Shown here in pieces: positions 24,375-33,052 of a stretch of DNA of 64,000 nucleotides. The notes under the pieces are model-generated. The model did not search any database. It saw only the letters and a program-made list of their open reading frames with translations, and was not told where the DNA came from. Source of the stretch: Lachnospiraceae bacterium (GTDB taxonomy: Bacteria; Bacillota; Clostridia; Lachnospirales; Lachnospiraceae). Both the position numbers and the translations under genes were made by a program. The stretch is from the NCBI GenBank assembly GCA_900757195.1, contig CAAEMZ010000028.1:5954-69953 (forward strand). Direction: 5' to 3'. The first letter of the stretch is position 1, and each line of letters opens with the position of its first letter.

Positions 24375-25804
24375 GTCTGCATGAAGAATGTGGCGTCTTC
24401 GGTGTGTTCGGAACACAGAACGCCGATGTTGCCGGAATGGTTTATTACGGATTATATGCATTACAGCACCGGGGCCAGGAGAGCTGCGGGATTGTTGTGA
24501 ATGACGACGGGATTTTTGTATCCCATAAAGATCTGGGACTGGTCAGTGAAGTCTTTCCAAAGGATGTGCTGGCCGGCCTGCCGGAAGGAAAGATGGCCGT
24601 CGGTCATGTCCGCTACGGAACGACGGGCGGAAATAACCGCAATAACTGTCAGCCGATCGAGGTCAATCATCAGAAAGGCAGAATGGCCCTCGCCCATAAT
24701 GGGAATCTCAGCAATGCGGCGGAGCTGCGCAGCAAACTGGAGCTTTCCGGAGCGATTTTCCATTCGACAAGCGATACGGAAACAATCGCCTATATTGTGA
24801 CCCGGGAGCGTCTGAGAACCCCTTCCATCGAAGATGCGCTCAGCGCTGCCATGAATACACTGGACGGCGCCTATTCTCTGGTTTTGATGTCGCCTCAGAA
24901 GCTCATCTGTGCAAGAGATCCTTACGGCTTCCGGCCGCTCTGTTATGGAAAAACGGCGGACGGCATGTATGTGGTGGCTTCGGAAAGCTGTGCCCTGAAG
25001 GCGGTCGGCGCGGACTTTATCCGGGATGTGGAACCGGGAGAGATTCTCGTGTTCAGTCAGAACGGCCCTGTTTCCCGACGAGAGCACTGCGGCACTCAAA
25101 AGAAAAAAATGTGTATTTTTGAATATATTTACTTTGCCCGTCCGGATTCGGTCATTGACGGTGTATCCGTCCATGGCGCCCATATCCGTGCGGGAAAAAT
25201 TCTTGCAAAAACCCATCCGGTCGATGCGGATGTGGTCATCGGCGTTCCGGATTCGGGTCTGGATGCCGCCCTCGGGTTCAGCCGGGAATCAGGGATTCCT
25301 TATGGAATCGGTCTGATTAAAAATAAATACATCGGCAGAACATTTATTTCGCCGGAACAGAATACACGGCTGGACCAGGTGAAGATCAAGCTGAGTGTGA
25401 TTGAAGAAAATGTGAAGGGCAAGCGGGTCGTATTAATTGACGACTCCATCGTCCGGGGAACGACCAGCGGACGGATTGTGAAGCTTCTGCGGGATGCGGG
25501 AGCCCGGGAGATCCATATGCGGATTTCCGCGCCGCCGTTTCTCCACCCGTGCTATTACGGCACAGATATTGATTCCGAAGAAAATCTCATTGCCTGCAAA
25601 CATTCCGTGGAGGAAATTGCAGAGATGATCGGTGCGGATTCCCTCGGATATCTTCCGGCATCGGAGCTCGGTGCGCTGATCGGCAGCGATGCCTTCTGCA
25701 GCGCCTGCTTTGACGGCGTTTATCCGACGGAGGTTCCGAGAGATACACGGAAAGACCGTTTTGAGCAGAAGCTCTCACAGGTTCATAAAATGAAAGACAG
25801 ATAA
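24371..25804 (+). CDS. purF: amidophosphoribosyltransferase
   Basis: Encodes 477 residues. The N-terminal class II amidotransferase has a short propeptide before Cys7 (HEECGVFGVFG), as in Bacillus-type PurF that matures by removal of the leader. Further motifs are RYGTTGGNNRNNCQPI, AHNGNLSNA and SDTETIAYIV. The phosphoribosyltransferase half has VVLIDDSIVRGTTSGRIV, the PRPP loop. C-terminal cysteines (ACKHS, CSACFDG) fit a structural iron-sulphur cluster. It commits PRPP to purine synthesis with glutamine as donor. Carried between pyrG and carA with minimal spacing. Confidence 0.96.
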   Translation: MSLHEECGVFGVFGTQNADVAGMVYYGLYALQHRGQESCGIVVNDDGIFVSHKDLGLVSEVFPKDVLAGLPEGKMAVGHVRYGTTGGNNRNNCQPIEVNHQKGRMALAHNGNLSNAAELRSKLELSGAIFHSTSDTETIAYIVTRERLRTPSIEDALSAAMNTLDGAYSLVLMSPQKLICARDPYGFRPLCYGKTADGMYVVASESCALKAVGADFIRDVEPGEILVFSQNGPVSRREHCGTQKKKMCIFEYIYFARPDSVIDGVSVHGAHIRAGKILAKTHPVDADVVIGVPDSGLDAALGFSRESGIPYGIGLIKNKYIGRTFISPEQNTRLDQVKIKLSVIEENVKGKRVVLIDDSIVRGTTSGRIVKLLRDAGAREIHMRISAPPFLHPCYYGTDIDSEENLIACKHSVEEIAEMIGADSLGYLPASELGALIGSDAFCSACFDGVYPTEVPRDTRKDRFEQKLSQVHKMKDR

Positions 25805-25817
25805 AGGGAGGCCCACG

Positions 25818-26915
25818 ATGACTGTGGCATATAATAGAAAGATTATTTTAGAGGATGGCAGTGAATATTACGGTTACGCTTTTGGCGCTGTTTGTGACAG
25901 GGTGTGCGAAATCGTTTTCAATACATCGATGGTCGGATATCAGGAAATTATTTCCGATCCATCGTATACCTATCAGGCGGTGGTGATGACCTATCCGCTG
26001 ATCGGTAATTACGGGATGGCTGCGGATGATTATGAAACAGAAATCCCGACCATCGGCGGTCTTATCGTTCATGAATATAATGATGATCCTTCCAACTTCC
26101 GGAGCGCCGCCACACTTTCCGAAGTGATGAAGACCTATGATATTCCGGGAATCTATGGCGTGGATACCCGAAAGCTGACCCGTTCCATCCGGGATTTCGG
26201 CAGCCGGAAGGCGCTGCTGACCGATGCGTCGGTTCCGGTGGCGGAAGGCCTTCGGATACTTGCAGAAAGCCCGGTTCCGACGGATGCCGTCTCAAAGGTA
26301 AGTTGTAAAGAAATCCGGTGCGCCGATGTGCCGGATGCGCGTTATCACATTGTCGCCATCGACTGCGGGATGAAGAAAAATATTGTGCGCTGCCTGAATC
26401 AACGGCGCTGCAGGGTTACGATCGTTCCATGGAATACGGCGGCGGAGACTATTGAAAGCTTCCGCCCGGACGGAATTTTTATATCCAATGGCCCGGGAGA
26501 TCCCATGGACGCAGAACCGGTCATCGAAACGATCAAAGGGCTGCGCGGAAAATATCCGATTTTCGGCATTTGTCTCGGACATCAGATTATCGCTCTGGCC
26601 TATGGCGCGAAAACCTATAAGCTGAAATTCGGACACCGGGGCGGCAACCATCCGGTGCGGCATCTGGAAACCGGGAAAATCGAAATGACGTCCCAGAATC
26701 ATTCCTATGCGGTGGATGCGTCCAGTGTGGCAGCGACAGACCTGACGGTGACCCATATCAACCTGCTGGATCAGACCGTCGAAGGCGTCCGGTGTGAAGC
26801 GGATAAGGTTTTCAGCGTTCAGTATCATCCGGAAAGCGCTCCGGGACCCCAGGACAGCGCTTACCTGTTTGACCGTTTTATTCAGATGATGGAGGAGGAA
26901 AAGAAACATGCCTAA
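25818..26915 (+). CDS. carA: carbamoyl-phosphate synthase, small (glutaminase) subunit
   Basis: Encodes 365 residues. The N-terminal CPSase domain has LEDGSEYYGYAFG and EIVFNTSMVGYQEIISDPSY. The class I amidotransferase has FISNGPGDP, the nucleophile in FGICLGHQ, HRGGNHPV and QYHPESAPGP. It releases ammonia from glutamine for the large subunit. AGGGAGG lies before the ATG. The 3' end overlaps carB by eight bases, so the subunits are translated in a fixed ratio. Confidence 0.97.
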   Translation: MTVAYNRKIILEDGSEYYGYAFGAVCDRVCEIVFNTSMVGYQEIISDPSYTYQAVVMTYPLIGNYGMAADDYETEIPTIGGLIVHEYNDDPSNFRSAATLSEVMKTYDIPGIYGVDTRKLTRSIRDFGSRKALLTDASVPVAEGLRILAESPVPTDAVSKVSCKEIRCADVPDARYHIVAIDCGMKKNIVRCLNQRRCRVTIVPWNTAAETIESFRPDGIFISNGPGDPMDAEPVIETIKGLRGKYPIFGICLGHQIIALAYGAKTYKLKFGHRGGNHPVRHLETGKIEMTSQNHSYAVDASSVAATDLTVTHINLLDQTVEGVRCEADKVFSVQYHPESAPGPQDSAYLFDRFIQMMEEEKKHA

Positions 26916-29900
26916 AAGAACAGATATAAAAAAGGTCCTCGTCATCGGCTCGGGGCCGATCGTCATCGGACAGGCGGCGGAATTTGACTATGCCGGAACC
27001 CAGGCCTGTCTGGCGCTTAAAGAGGAAGGCTATGAAGTCGTTCTCTGCAACTCCAATCCGGCAACCATTATGACGGATACCAGCATCGCCGATAAGGTGT
27101 ATATGGAACCGTTAAATCTGGAATATATTGCGAAGATTATCCGGTATGAACGTCCCGATGCGATTCTGCCCGGTATCGGCGGACAGACGGGACTGAATCT
27201 CGCCATGCAGCTTGAGAAAAAGGGCGTTTTGGCCGAATGTCGTGTGGAACTGCTCGGGACAAAGAGCAGCAGCATCGAGCAGGCTGAGGACAGAGAACTG
27301 TTTAAGGAGCTCTGTCAGAAGCTCGGTGAGCCGGTGCTGCCGTCGGATATCGCGGAAAATATCGAAGACGGCCTGAAGGTCATTGAAAAAATCGGGTATC
27401 CGGTCGTCCTCCGTCCGGCCTTTACCCTGGGCGGAACCGGCGGCGGTTTTGCTGAAAATGAAGCGGAATTTTTACCGCTGATGAAAAAGGCGCTGTCCCT
27501 TTCTCCGGTAAAGCAGGTGCTGATTGAAAAAAGTATTAAAGGTTATAAAGAAATTGAATATGAAGTGATGCGGGACAGCAACGATACCGCGATCACGATC
27601 TGTAATATGGAAAATCTGGATCCGGTGGGTATTCATACCGGAGATTCGATCGTTGTGTGCCCTTCCCAGACCCTGACCAATAAGGAGTATCATATGCTCC
27701 GGGACAGCGCGCTGAAAATTATCCGCGCCCTCGAAATCGAAGGCGGCTGTAATGTACAGTTTGCCCTGGACCCGAATTCCTTTCAGTATTATCTGATTGA
27801 GGTCAATCCGAGAGTTTCCCGTTCCTCTGCGCTGGCATCGAAGGCCAGCGGATATCCGATTGCCCGGGTATCGGCAAAGATCGGTATCGGTATGACGCTG
27901 GATGAAATACAGATCGCGAATACCCCGGCAGCTTTTGAGCCGGCTCTGGATTATGTGGTGACGAAAATGCCCCGTTTTCCTTTTGATAAGTTTGCCGATG
28001 CGGATAATGCCCTCAGCACGCAGATGAAGGCGACGGGAGAGACGATGAGTATCGGCCGGACGGTGGAAGAAAGTCTGCTCAAGGCTATCCGTTCTCTGGA
28101 AATCGGTCTGTATCATCTCTACAGTCCGAAGTTTGAAGGACAGAGCGAAGAGGAACTGCTGGATTTTATTAAAATAGGTACGGACGACCGGATTTATGCC
28201 ATTGCGGCGCTTCTGCGCCTCGGATGCCGGATTGAAAAAATTACGGCGGCTTCCGGCATTGATAAGTTTTTTATCCGCAAGCTGAAAAATATTGTGGCGG
28301 AGGAAACCGGTCTCCGGGAGAACCCGGGCAGTATCCCGGCATTATACCGGGCAAAACGCATGGGCTTTGCCGATAAAACCATTGGAAAGCTCTGGAATAT
28401 GAAAGAAACTGATGTGTTTGAGCTGAGAAAAAGTAAAGGCATCGTTCCTGTATATAAGATGATCGATACCTGCGCTTCGGAATTTGAAAGCTATATCCCG
28501 TATTTCTATTCGACCTACGAGGAAGAAAATGAATCCATCGTGTCCGATAAGAAAAAAGTTATTGTTCTCGGTTCCGGTCCGGTCCGTATCGGACAGGGGG
28601 TGGAATTTGACTATTCGACAGTGCATGCGGTGAAGACGATTAAAGGGGCCGGATATGAGGCCATTATTATCAATAATAACCCGGAAACGGTTTCCACGGA
28701 CTATACCTGTTCAGACAAGCTGTATTTTGAACCGCTGTGTCCCGAGGATGTCATCAATATTATCGAACTGGAAAAGCCGGAGGGCGTTATTGCGACCCTT
28801 GGCGGTCAGACGGCCATCAATCTGGCAGAGCCGCTGCGGCGCCGGGGCGTCAATATCATCGGTACGGACTTTGACGCCATTGAACGGGCGGAGAACAGAG
28901 ATGCCTTTGAAAAACTGCTGGTTTCTCTGCAAATTCCTCAGCCGAAGGGACAGGCGGTGACGACGATCGAAGCGGGCGTGGCGGCGGCCGAAGATATCGG
29001 TTATCCGGTGCTGGTACGGCCGAGCTTTGTTCTCGGCGGACGGGCCATGCAGATCGTCGCGAAGAAGGAACACCTGATCCATTATTTAAAAACCGCTGTG
29101 GAGATCAATGAGGATAAGCCGGTGCTGGTCGATAAATATATCCGGGGCAAAGAGGTGGAGGTTGACGCGGTCTGCGACGGAAAACAGGTTTTTGTTCCGG
29201 GCATTATGGAGCTTGTGGAACGTACCGGAATCCATTCCGGTGATTCCATCAGTGTGTATCCGCCGTTCAGTATTTCTGACCGTGTAAAAAACACCATTCT
29301 GGAATATACGGAAAAACTGGGTATCGGCATCGGAATTGTCGGCCTGTTTAATATCCAGTTTATTGTGGATAAAGATGAAAACGTTTATATTATTGAAGTC
29401 AATCCCCGGTCATCGCGAACTGTGCCGTTTCTGTCAAAGGCCACCGGTTTTAGTCTGGCGGATATAGCGACCCTGGTCATTCTCGGAAAGAGCCTTGCCG
29501 AACAGGGAATAACCGAACGGTATCCGAAAGAAAAAGAACGCTATTATGTTAAAGTGCCGGCCTTTTCATTTTCAAAGCTGGACGGCATGGATGCCTATCT
29601 TTCACCGGAAATGAAATCCACCGGGGAGGCCATCGGCTACGATCAGAAGCTCCACCGGGCCATGTACAAGGCCATGATCGCTTCGGGAATGCACCTGCAG
29701 AATTATGGAACAGTGGTCGTCACTCTGGCGGACGAAGACAAAGCGGAAGCCCTGCCGCTGATCCGGCGTTTTTATAACATGGGCTTTAATATCGAAGCAA
29801 CGATCGGTACGGCAAATTTCCTGAAAGATCACGGGATCCGTACGCGGATCCGTGGAAAAATCAGCGATGGCAGCACGGAAATTCTGGATTCGATCCGTGC

Positions 29901-30090
29901 CGGTTACGTCAGCTATGTCATCAATACCCGGGCGATTTTATCGGGAATCCACTATGCGGACGGCGTTTTGATCCGCCGCTGTGCGAGCCAGAATAATGTA
30001 ACGATGCTGACATCTCTGGATACGGTGAAGGTCCTTCTGGATGTTCTGGAAGAAACGACGATCGGCATATCCACGATAGACGCGATGTAA
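26908..30090 (+). CDS. carB: carbamoyl-phosphate synthase, large subunit
   Basis: Encodes 1060 residues, the full internally duplicated CarB. The two halves begin KVLVIGSGPIVIGQAAEFDY and KVIVLGSGPVRIGQGVEFDY. Each has an ATP-grasp domain, and the MGS-like allosteric domain is at the C-terminus (about 930-1060). It makes carbamoyl phosphate for pyrimidine and arginine synthesis from bicarbonate, ATP and channelled ammonia. No pyrB/argF is nearby, so its product serves enzymes encoded elsewhere. It follows carA with an eight-base overlap; dapL starts 32 bases after. Confidence 0.97.
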   Translation: MPKRTDIKKVLVIGSGPIVIGQAAEFDYAGTQACLALKEEGYEVVLCNSNPATIMTDTSIADKVYMEPLNLEYIAKIIRYERPDAILPGIGGQTGLNLAMQLEKKGVLAECRVELLGTKSSSIEQAEDRELFKELCQKLGEPVLPSDIAENIEDGLKVIEKIGYPVVLRPAFTLGGTGGGFAENEAEFLPLMKKALSLSPVKQVLIEKSIKGYKEIEYEVMRDSNDTAITICNMENLDPVGIHTGDSIVVCPSQTLTNKEYHMLRDSALKIIRALEIEGGCNVQFALDPNSFQYYLIEVNPRVSRSSALASKASGYPIARVSAKIGIGMTLDEIQIANTPAAFEPALDYVVTKMPRFPFDKFADADNALSTQMKATGETMSIGRTVEESLLKAIRSLEIGLYHLYSPKFEGQSEEELLDFIKIGTDDRIYAIAALLRLGCRIEKITAASGIDKFFIRKLKNIVAEETGLRENPGSIPALYRAKRMGFADKTIGKLWNMKETDVFELRKSKGIVPVYKMIDTCASEFESYIPYFYSTYEEENESIVSDKKKVIVLGSGPVRIGQGVEFDYSTVHAVKTIKGAGYEAIIINNNPETVSTDYTCSDKLYFEPLCPEDVINIIELEKPEGVIATLGGQTAINLAEPLRRRGVNIIGTDFDAIERAENRDAFEKLLVSLQIPQPKGQAVTTIEAGVAAAEDIGYPVLVRPSFVLGGRAMQIVAKKEHLIHYLKTAVEINEDKPVLVDKYIRGKEVEVDAVCDGKQVFVPGIMELVERTGIHSGDSISVYPPFSISDRVKNTILEYTEKLGIGIGIVGLFNIQFIVDKDENVYIIEVNPRSSRTVPFLSKATGFSLADIATLVILGKSLAEQGITERYPKEKERYYVKVPAFSFSKLDGMDAYLSPEMKSTGEAIGYDQKLHRAMYKAMIASGMHLQNYGTVVVTLADEDKAEALPLIRRFYNMGFNIEATIGTANFLKDHGIRTRIRGKISDGSTEILDSIRAGYVSYVINTRAILSGIHYADGVLIRRCASQNNVTMLTSLDTVKVLLDVLEETTIGISTIDAM

Positions 30091-30122
30091 AAAATACAGA
30101 CAGCTACAGGAGGAAAACGTTT

Positions 30123-31310
30123 ATGATTATACCGAATATGCATTATGCGGATTTGAAGGAGTCTTATCTTTTTTATAATATTGCCCAGAAAACCAAAGCC
30201 TATGTAGAAGCCCATCCGGGAGCCCATCTGTACCGCATGGGAATCGGGGATGTGTCCCTGCCGCTCTGTGATGCGGTCATTCAGGCATTGCATGAGGCGG
30301 TGGAGGATCAGGCGGAAAAAGAACGGTTTCACGGCTATATGCCGGAAACCGGCGCGCCGTTTCTGAGGGAAGCGATTGCCGGATATTATGGAGAAAGGGG
30401 CGTCAGCCTTTCTCCGGATGAAGTATTTGTATCCAGCGGCGCCAGCGACGAACTGGGAGATATTCTGGACCTGTTTGACCGGGACAGCGCCGCCCTCGTG
30501 ATCGAACCGGCCTACCCGGCCTATGTGGACGCCAATGTGATGGCCGGCAGAAAGATCGTCCATCTGGCCTCCGGGGAGGAAAATGGTTTCCTTCCGGCGC
30601 CGGATGACCGTCTGGAAGCCGATCTGCTCTATATCTGTTCGCCGAATAACCCGACAGGGGCGGTATTTCGCCGGGAGCAGTTACAGGCCTGGGTGGACTA
30701 TGCCAACAAAACCGGCGCCGTGATCCTCTTTGATGCGGCCTATGAGGCATTTATTGAGGAAGAGGGACTGCCCCACAGTATTTTTGAACTGGAGGGCGCC
30801 GAGACCTGTGCCATTGAGATCTGTTCCCTGTCCAAAACCGCCGGATTTACGGGAACACGGCTGGGCTACACGGTTATCCCGAAAGCGCTGGTACGGGGCG
30901 GCATGAACTTAAATGAAATGTGGGTGCGGAACCGTACGACAAAGACTAACGGCGTATCCTATATTATTCAGAAGGGCGGCGCAGCCGTATTTACACCGGA
31001 AGGACAGAAGCAGATCCATGCCAATATTCAGGTGTATAAAAAGAACGCGGCCTGCCTGATGGAGACGCTGGATGCTTTGGGTATCTGGTACTGCGGCGGC
31101 AAAAATGCGCCGTATATCTGGATGAAATGTCCGGACGGCATGACGAGCTGGGAATTTTTTGATTATCTGCTTCATGAGATTCAGGTAGTGGGAACGCCCG
31201 GTGAAGGCTTTGGCGCCTGCGGTGAAGGTTATTTCCGGTTCTCCACCTTCGGAAGTGTGGAAGATACAAAAGAAGCGGCCCGCCGTCTGGCAAAGCTTTT
31301 GAAGAAATAA
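30123..31310 (+). CDS. dapL: LL-diaminopimelate aminotransferase
   Basis: Encodes 395 residues, a fold type I PLP aminotransferase. YRMGIGDVSLPLCDAVIQAL, GYMPETGAPFLREAIAGYYG, SSGASDELGDIL, YICSPNNPTGAVF and the PLP-lysine region SLSKTAGFTGTRLGYTVIP match DapL. It moves an amino group from glutamate to tetrahydrodipicolinate in one step of lysine and peptidoglycan precursor synthesis. It is the last gene of the run that starts at glnN, ahead of a strong terminator. The link with the others is nitrogen flow through glutamate. Confidence 0.92.
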   Translation: MIIPNMHYADLKESYLFYNIAQKTKAYVEAHPGAHLYRMGIGDVSLPLCDAVIQALHEAVEDQAEKERFHGYMPETGAPFLREAIAGYYGERGVSLSPDEVFVSSGASDELGDILDLFDRDSAALVIEPAYPAYVDANVMAGRKIVHLASGEENGFLPAPDDRLEADLLYICSPNNPTGAVFRREQLQAWVDYANKTGAVILFDAAYEAFIEEEGLPHSIFELEGAETCAIEICSLSKTAGFTGTRLGYTVIPKALVRGGMNLNEMWVRNRTTKTNGVSYIIQKGGAAVFTPEGQKQIHANIQVYKKNAACLMETLDALGIWYCGGKNAPYIWMKCPDGMTSWEFFDYLLHEIQVVGTPGEGFGACGEGYFRFSTFGSVEDTKEAARRLAKLLKK

Positions 31311-31351
31311 ATTTCTCCGGGGCTTTCCGAAAACGTGGTCTGTGAGAATAG

Positions 31352-31399
31352 AAAAACTCCCGGGAAAGAAAGCTTTTTTGCATTCTTCCGGGAGTTTTT
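31352..31399. terminator. bidirectional terminator between dapL and pncB
   Basis: AAAAACTCCCGG pairs with CCGGGAGTTTTT; an inner stem extends it. A and T tracts on both sides let it serve the glnN-dapL run and the convergent pncB gene. Confidence 0.9.
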
Positions 31400-31401
31400 G
31401 A

Positions 31402-32859
31402 TTATTTGTCCGTGAAATTATGAACGTGGTCGAGAAGGTCATTTTTAAGATCCCAGAGCGGTTTGGAGAGATCCACATAAACCTCCTGAGGATTTACCAG
31501 ACGCCGGGATTCATCCCAGAGCGTATCCAGCTCCCCGGCACAGTAGTCCCGGATATCCATGACGGCCGGAGATGTGTAGACACATTCCCCGTTTTTGAAG
31601 ACAGGAACAAGCAATTCGCGGACAGTAAAACTGCCGCCTGCCAGCCAGGTCTTTTTCCAGGTGGCTATCGGGTCAAAAATCATCAGAGATTCGCTGTCAT
31701 TATAATGTTCATCGGCCAGGGCAATCAGGTCGGCTTTGATTTTTCCGGTGTTTTTGTCGTAAAGACGGAAAACGGTTTTATTGCCCGGGTTGGTGACCTT
31801 TTCAATATTTTCAGAAACCTTAATCTTCGGTATGAAGTTTCCCTTATCATCGGAAACGGCCGCCAGTTTATAGACACCGCCAAAGGCCGGGCAGTTTTTG
31901 GAAGTGATGAGGTTGGTGCCGACGCCCCAGGAAGTGATCTTCGCCCCCTGGTTGTGAAGACTGTCGATCAGATATTCGTCCAGGTCGCTGGAAGCCGAGA
32001 TGACCGCATCGGTGTAGCCCGCATCATCCAGCATCTTCCGGGCTTTCTTTGAAAGATAAGCCAAATCGCCGGAGTCGAGACGGATGCCGTAAAGGCCGAG
32101 AGGAATTCCCTTTGCTTTCATTTCATCAAAGACCTGAATCGCATGGGGAACACCGGATTTTAAGGTGTCGTAAGTGTCCACGAGAAGCAGACAGTTGCCC
32201 GGATAGAGGCTGGCGTAGTTACGGAAAGCTTCCAGTTCGGTTTTAAAGCTCATAATCCAGCTATGGGCGTGGGTACCTTTTACAGGAATATCAAACATCT
32301 GTCCGGCAAGGACATTGGAAGTGCCGACGCATCCGCCGATCACAGCGGCACGGGCGCCGTAAGTGCCTGCGTCCGGTCCCTGGGCGCGGCGGAGTCCGAA
32401 TTCCATCACACCGCCGCCGGCGGCATAGACAACCCGGGCGGCCTTTGTGCAGATGAGACTCTGATGATTGATTATATTTAATATGGCTGTTTCCACAATC
32501 TGGGCTTCCATAATCGGAGCGATGACTTTCAGCAGCGGCTCCTTCGGAAATACGACCGTGCCTTCAGGAATCGCGTATATATCGCCGGTAAAACGGAAAT
32601 CTTTTAAATAATCCAGAAAATCTTCCTGGAAAAGTCCGGTCGAACGCAGATAATCAATATCGGAAGGGGTAAAATGCAGTCCGTTGATATACTCAATGAC
32701 CTGAGCCAGTCCGGCGGTCAGAGAAAAAGCGGCGCCTTCGGGATTTGAACGGAAAAATACGTCGAAAATGACCGTTTCATCGGTGTTGTTCTTAAAATAT
32801 CCCTGCATCATTGTCAGTTCATATAAGTCAGTTAAAAGTGTTAAATGTGATGTATTCAT
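31402..32859 (-). CDS. pncB: nicotinate phosphoribosyltransferase
   Basis: Encodes 485 residues from the ATG at 32859, where homologues normally start (HLTLLTDLYELTMMQGYF); a longer frame begins at 32895. Family signatures are VFDVFFRSNPEGAAFSLTAG, EFGLRRAQGPDAG, GTHAHSWIMSF and the catalytic-centre loop LLVDTYDTLKSGVPHAI, then YGIRLDSGDLAYLSKKAR. It joins nicotinate and PRPP in the NAD salvage pathway. The sirtuin at 5493, which consumes NAD, is in the same window but not linked. Single gene with its own promoter, divergent from clpB. Confidence 0.94.
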   Translation of the reverse strand: MNTSHLTLLTDLYELTMMQGYFKNNTDETVIFDVFFRSNPEGAAFSLTAGLAQVIEYINGLHFTPSDIDYLRSTGLFQEDFLDYLKDFRFTGDIYAIPEGTVVFPKEPLLKVIAPIMEAQIVETAILNIINHQSLICTKAARVVYAAGGGVMEFGLRRAQGPDAGTYGARAAVIGGCVGTSNVLAGQMFDIPVKGTHAHSWIMSFKTELEAFRNYASLYPGNCLLLVDTYDTLKSGVPHAIQVFDEMKAKGIPLGLYGIRLDSGDLAYLSKKARKMLDDAGYTDAVISASSDLDEYLIDSLHNQGAKITSWGVGTNLITSKNCPAFGGVYKLAAVSDDKGNFIPKIKVSENIEKVTNPGNKTVFRLYDKNTGKIKADLIALADEHYNDSESLMIFDPIATWKKTWLAGGSFTVRELLVPVFKNGECVYTSPAVMDIRDYCAGELDTLWDESRRLVNPQEVYVDLSKPLWDLKNDLLDHVHNFTDK

Positions 32860-32925
32860 AATTAAATTATAGCCTTTCTTACAGTTCGTATACATGGTTT
32901 TTCATTGGTTATCCGTATTGATAAA

Positions 32926-32954
32926 ATTATACCGCGGCAGCAGAAAAATTGCAA
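32926..32954 (-). promoter_or_regulatory. promoter of pncB
   Basis: Minus strand: TTGCAA (32954-32949), 17-base spacer, TATAAT (32931-32926). Confidence 0.75.
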
Positions 32955-32970
32955 ATTTTTTAAAAACGTG

Positions 32971-32999
32971 TTGACAAAGCGGCAGACGACTGTTATATT
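32971..32999 (+). promoter_or_regulatory. promoter of clpB
   Basis: TTGACA (32971-32976), 17-base spacer, TATATT (32994-32999). I see neither a CIRCE inverted repeat nor a clear CtsR heptad repeat around it, so the heat-shock control is not evident. Confidence 0.8.
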
Positions 33000-33052
33000 A
33001 CAAGTATAACAAACATAACAATAAAAAGGATGTCTGAGAGGAGGCATGTTTT

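Noticed and set aside
33000..33052. CIRCE or CtsR operator before clpB
   Set aside because: No TTAGCACTC/GAGTGCTAA inverted repeat and no clear heptad repeat in the leader.
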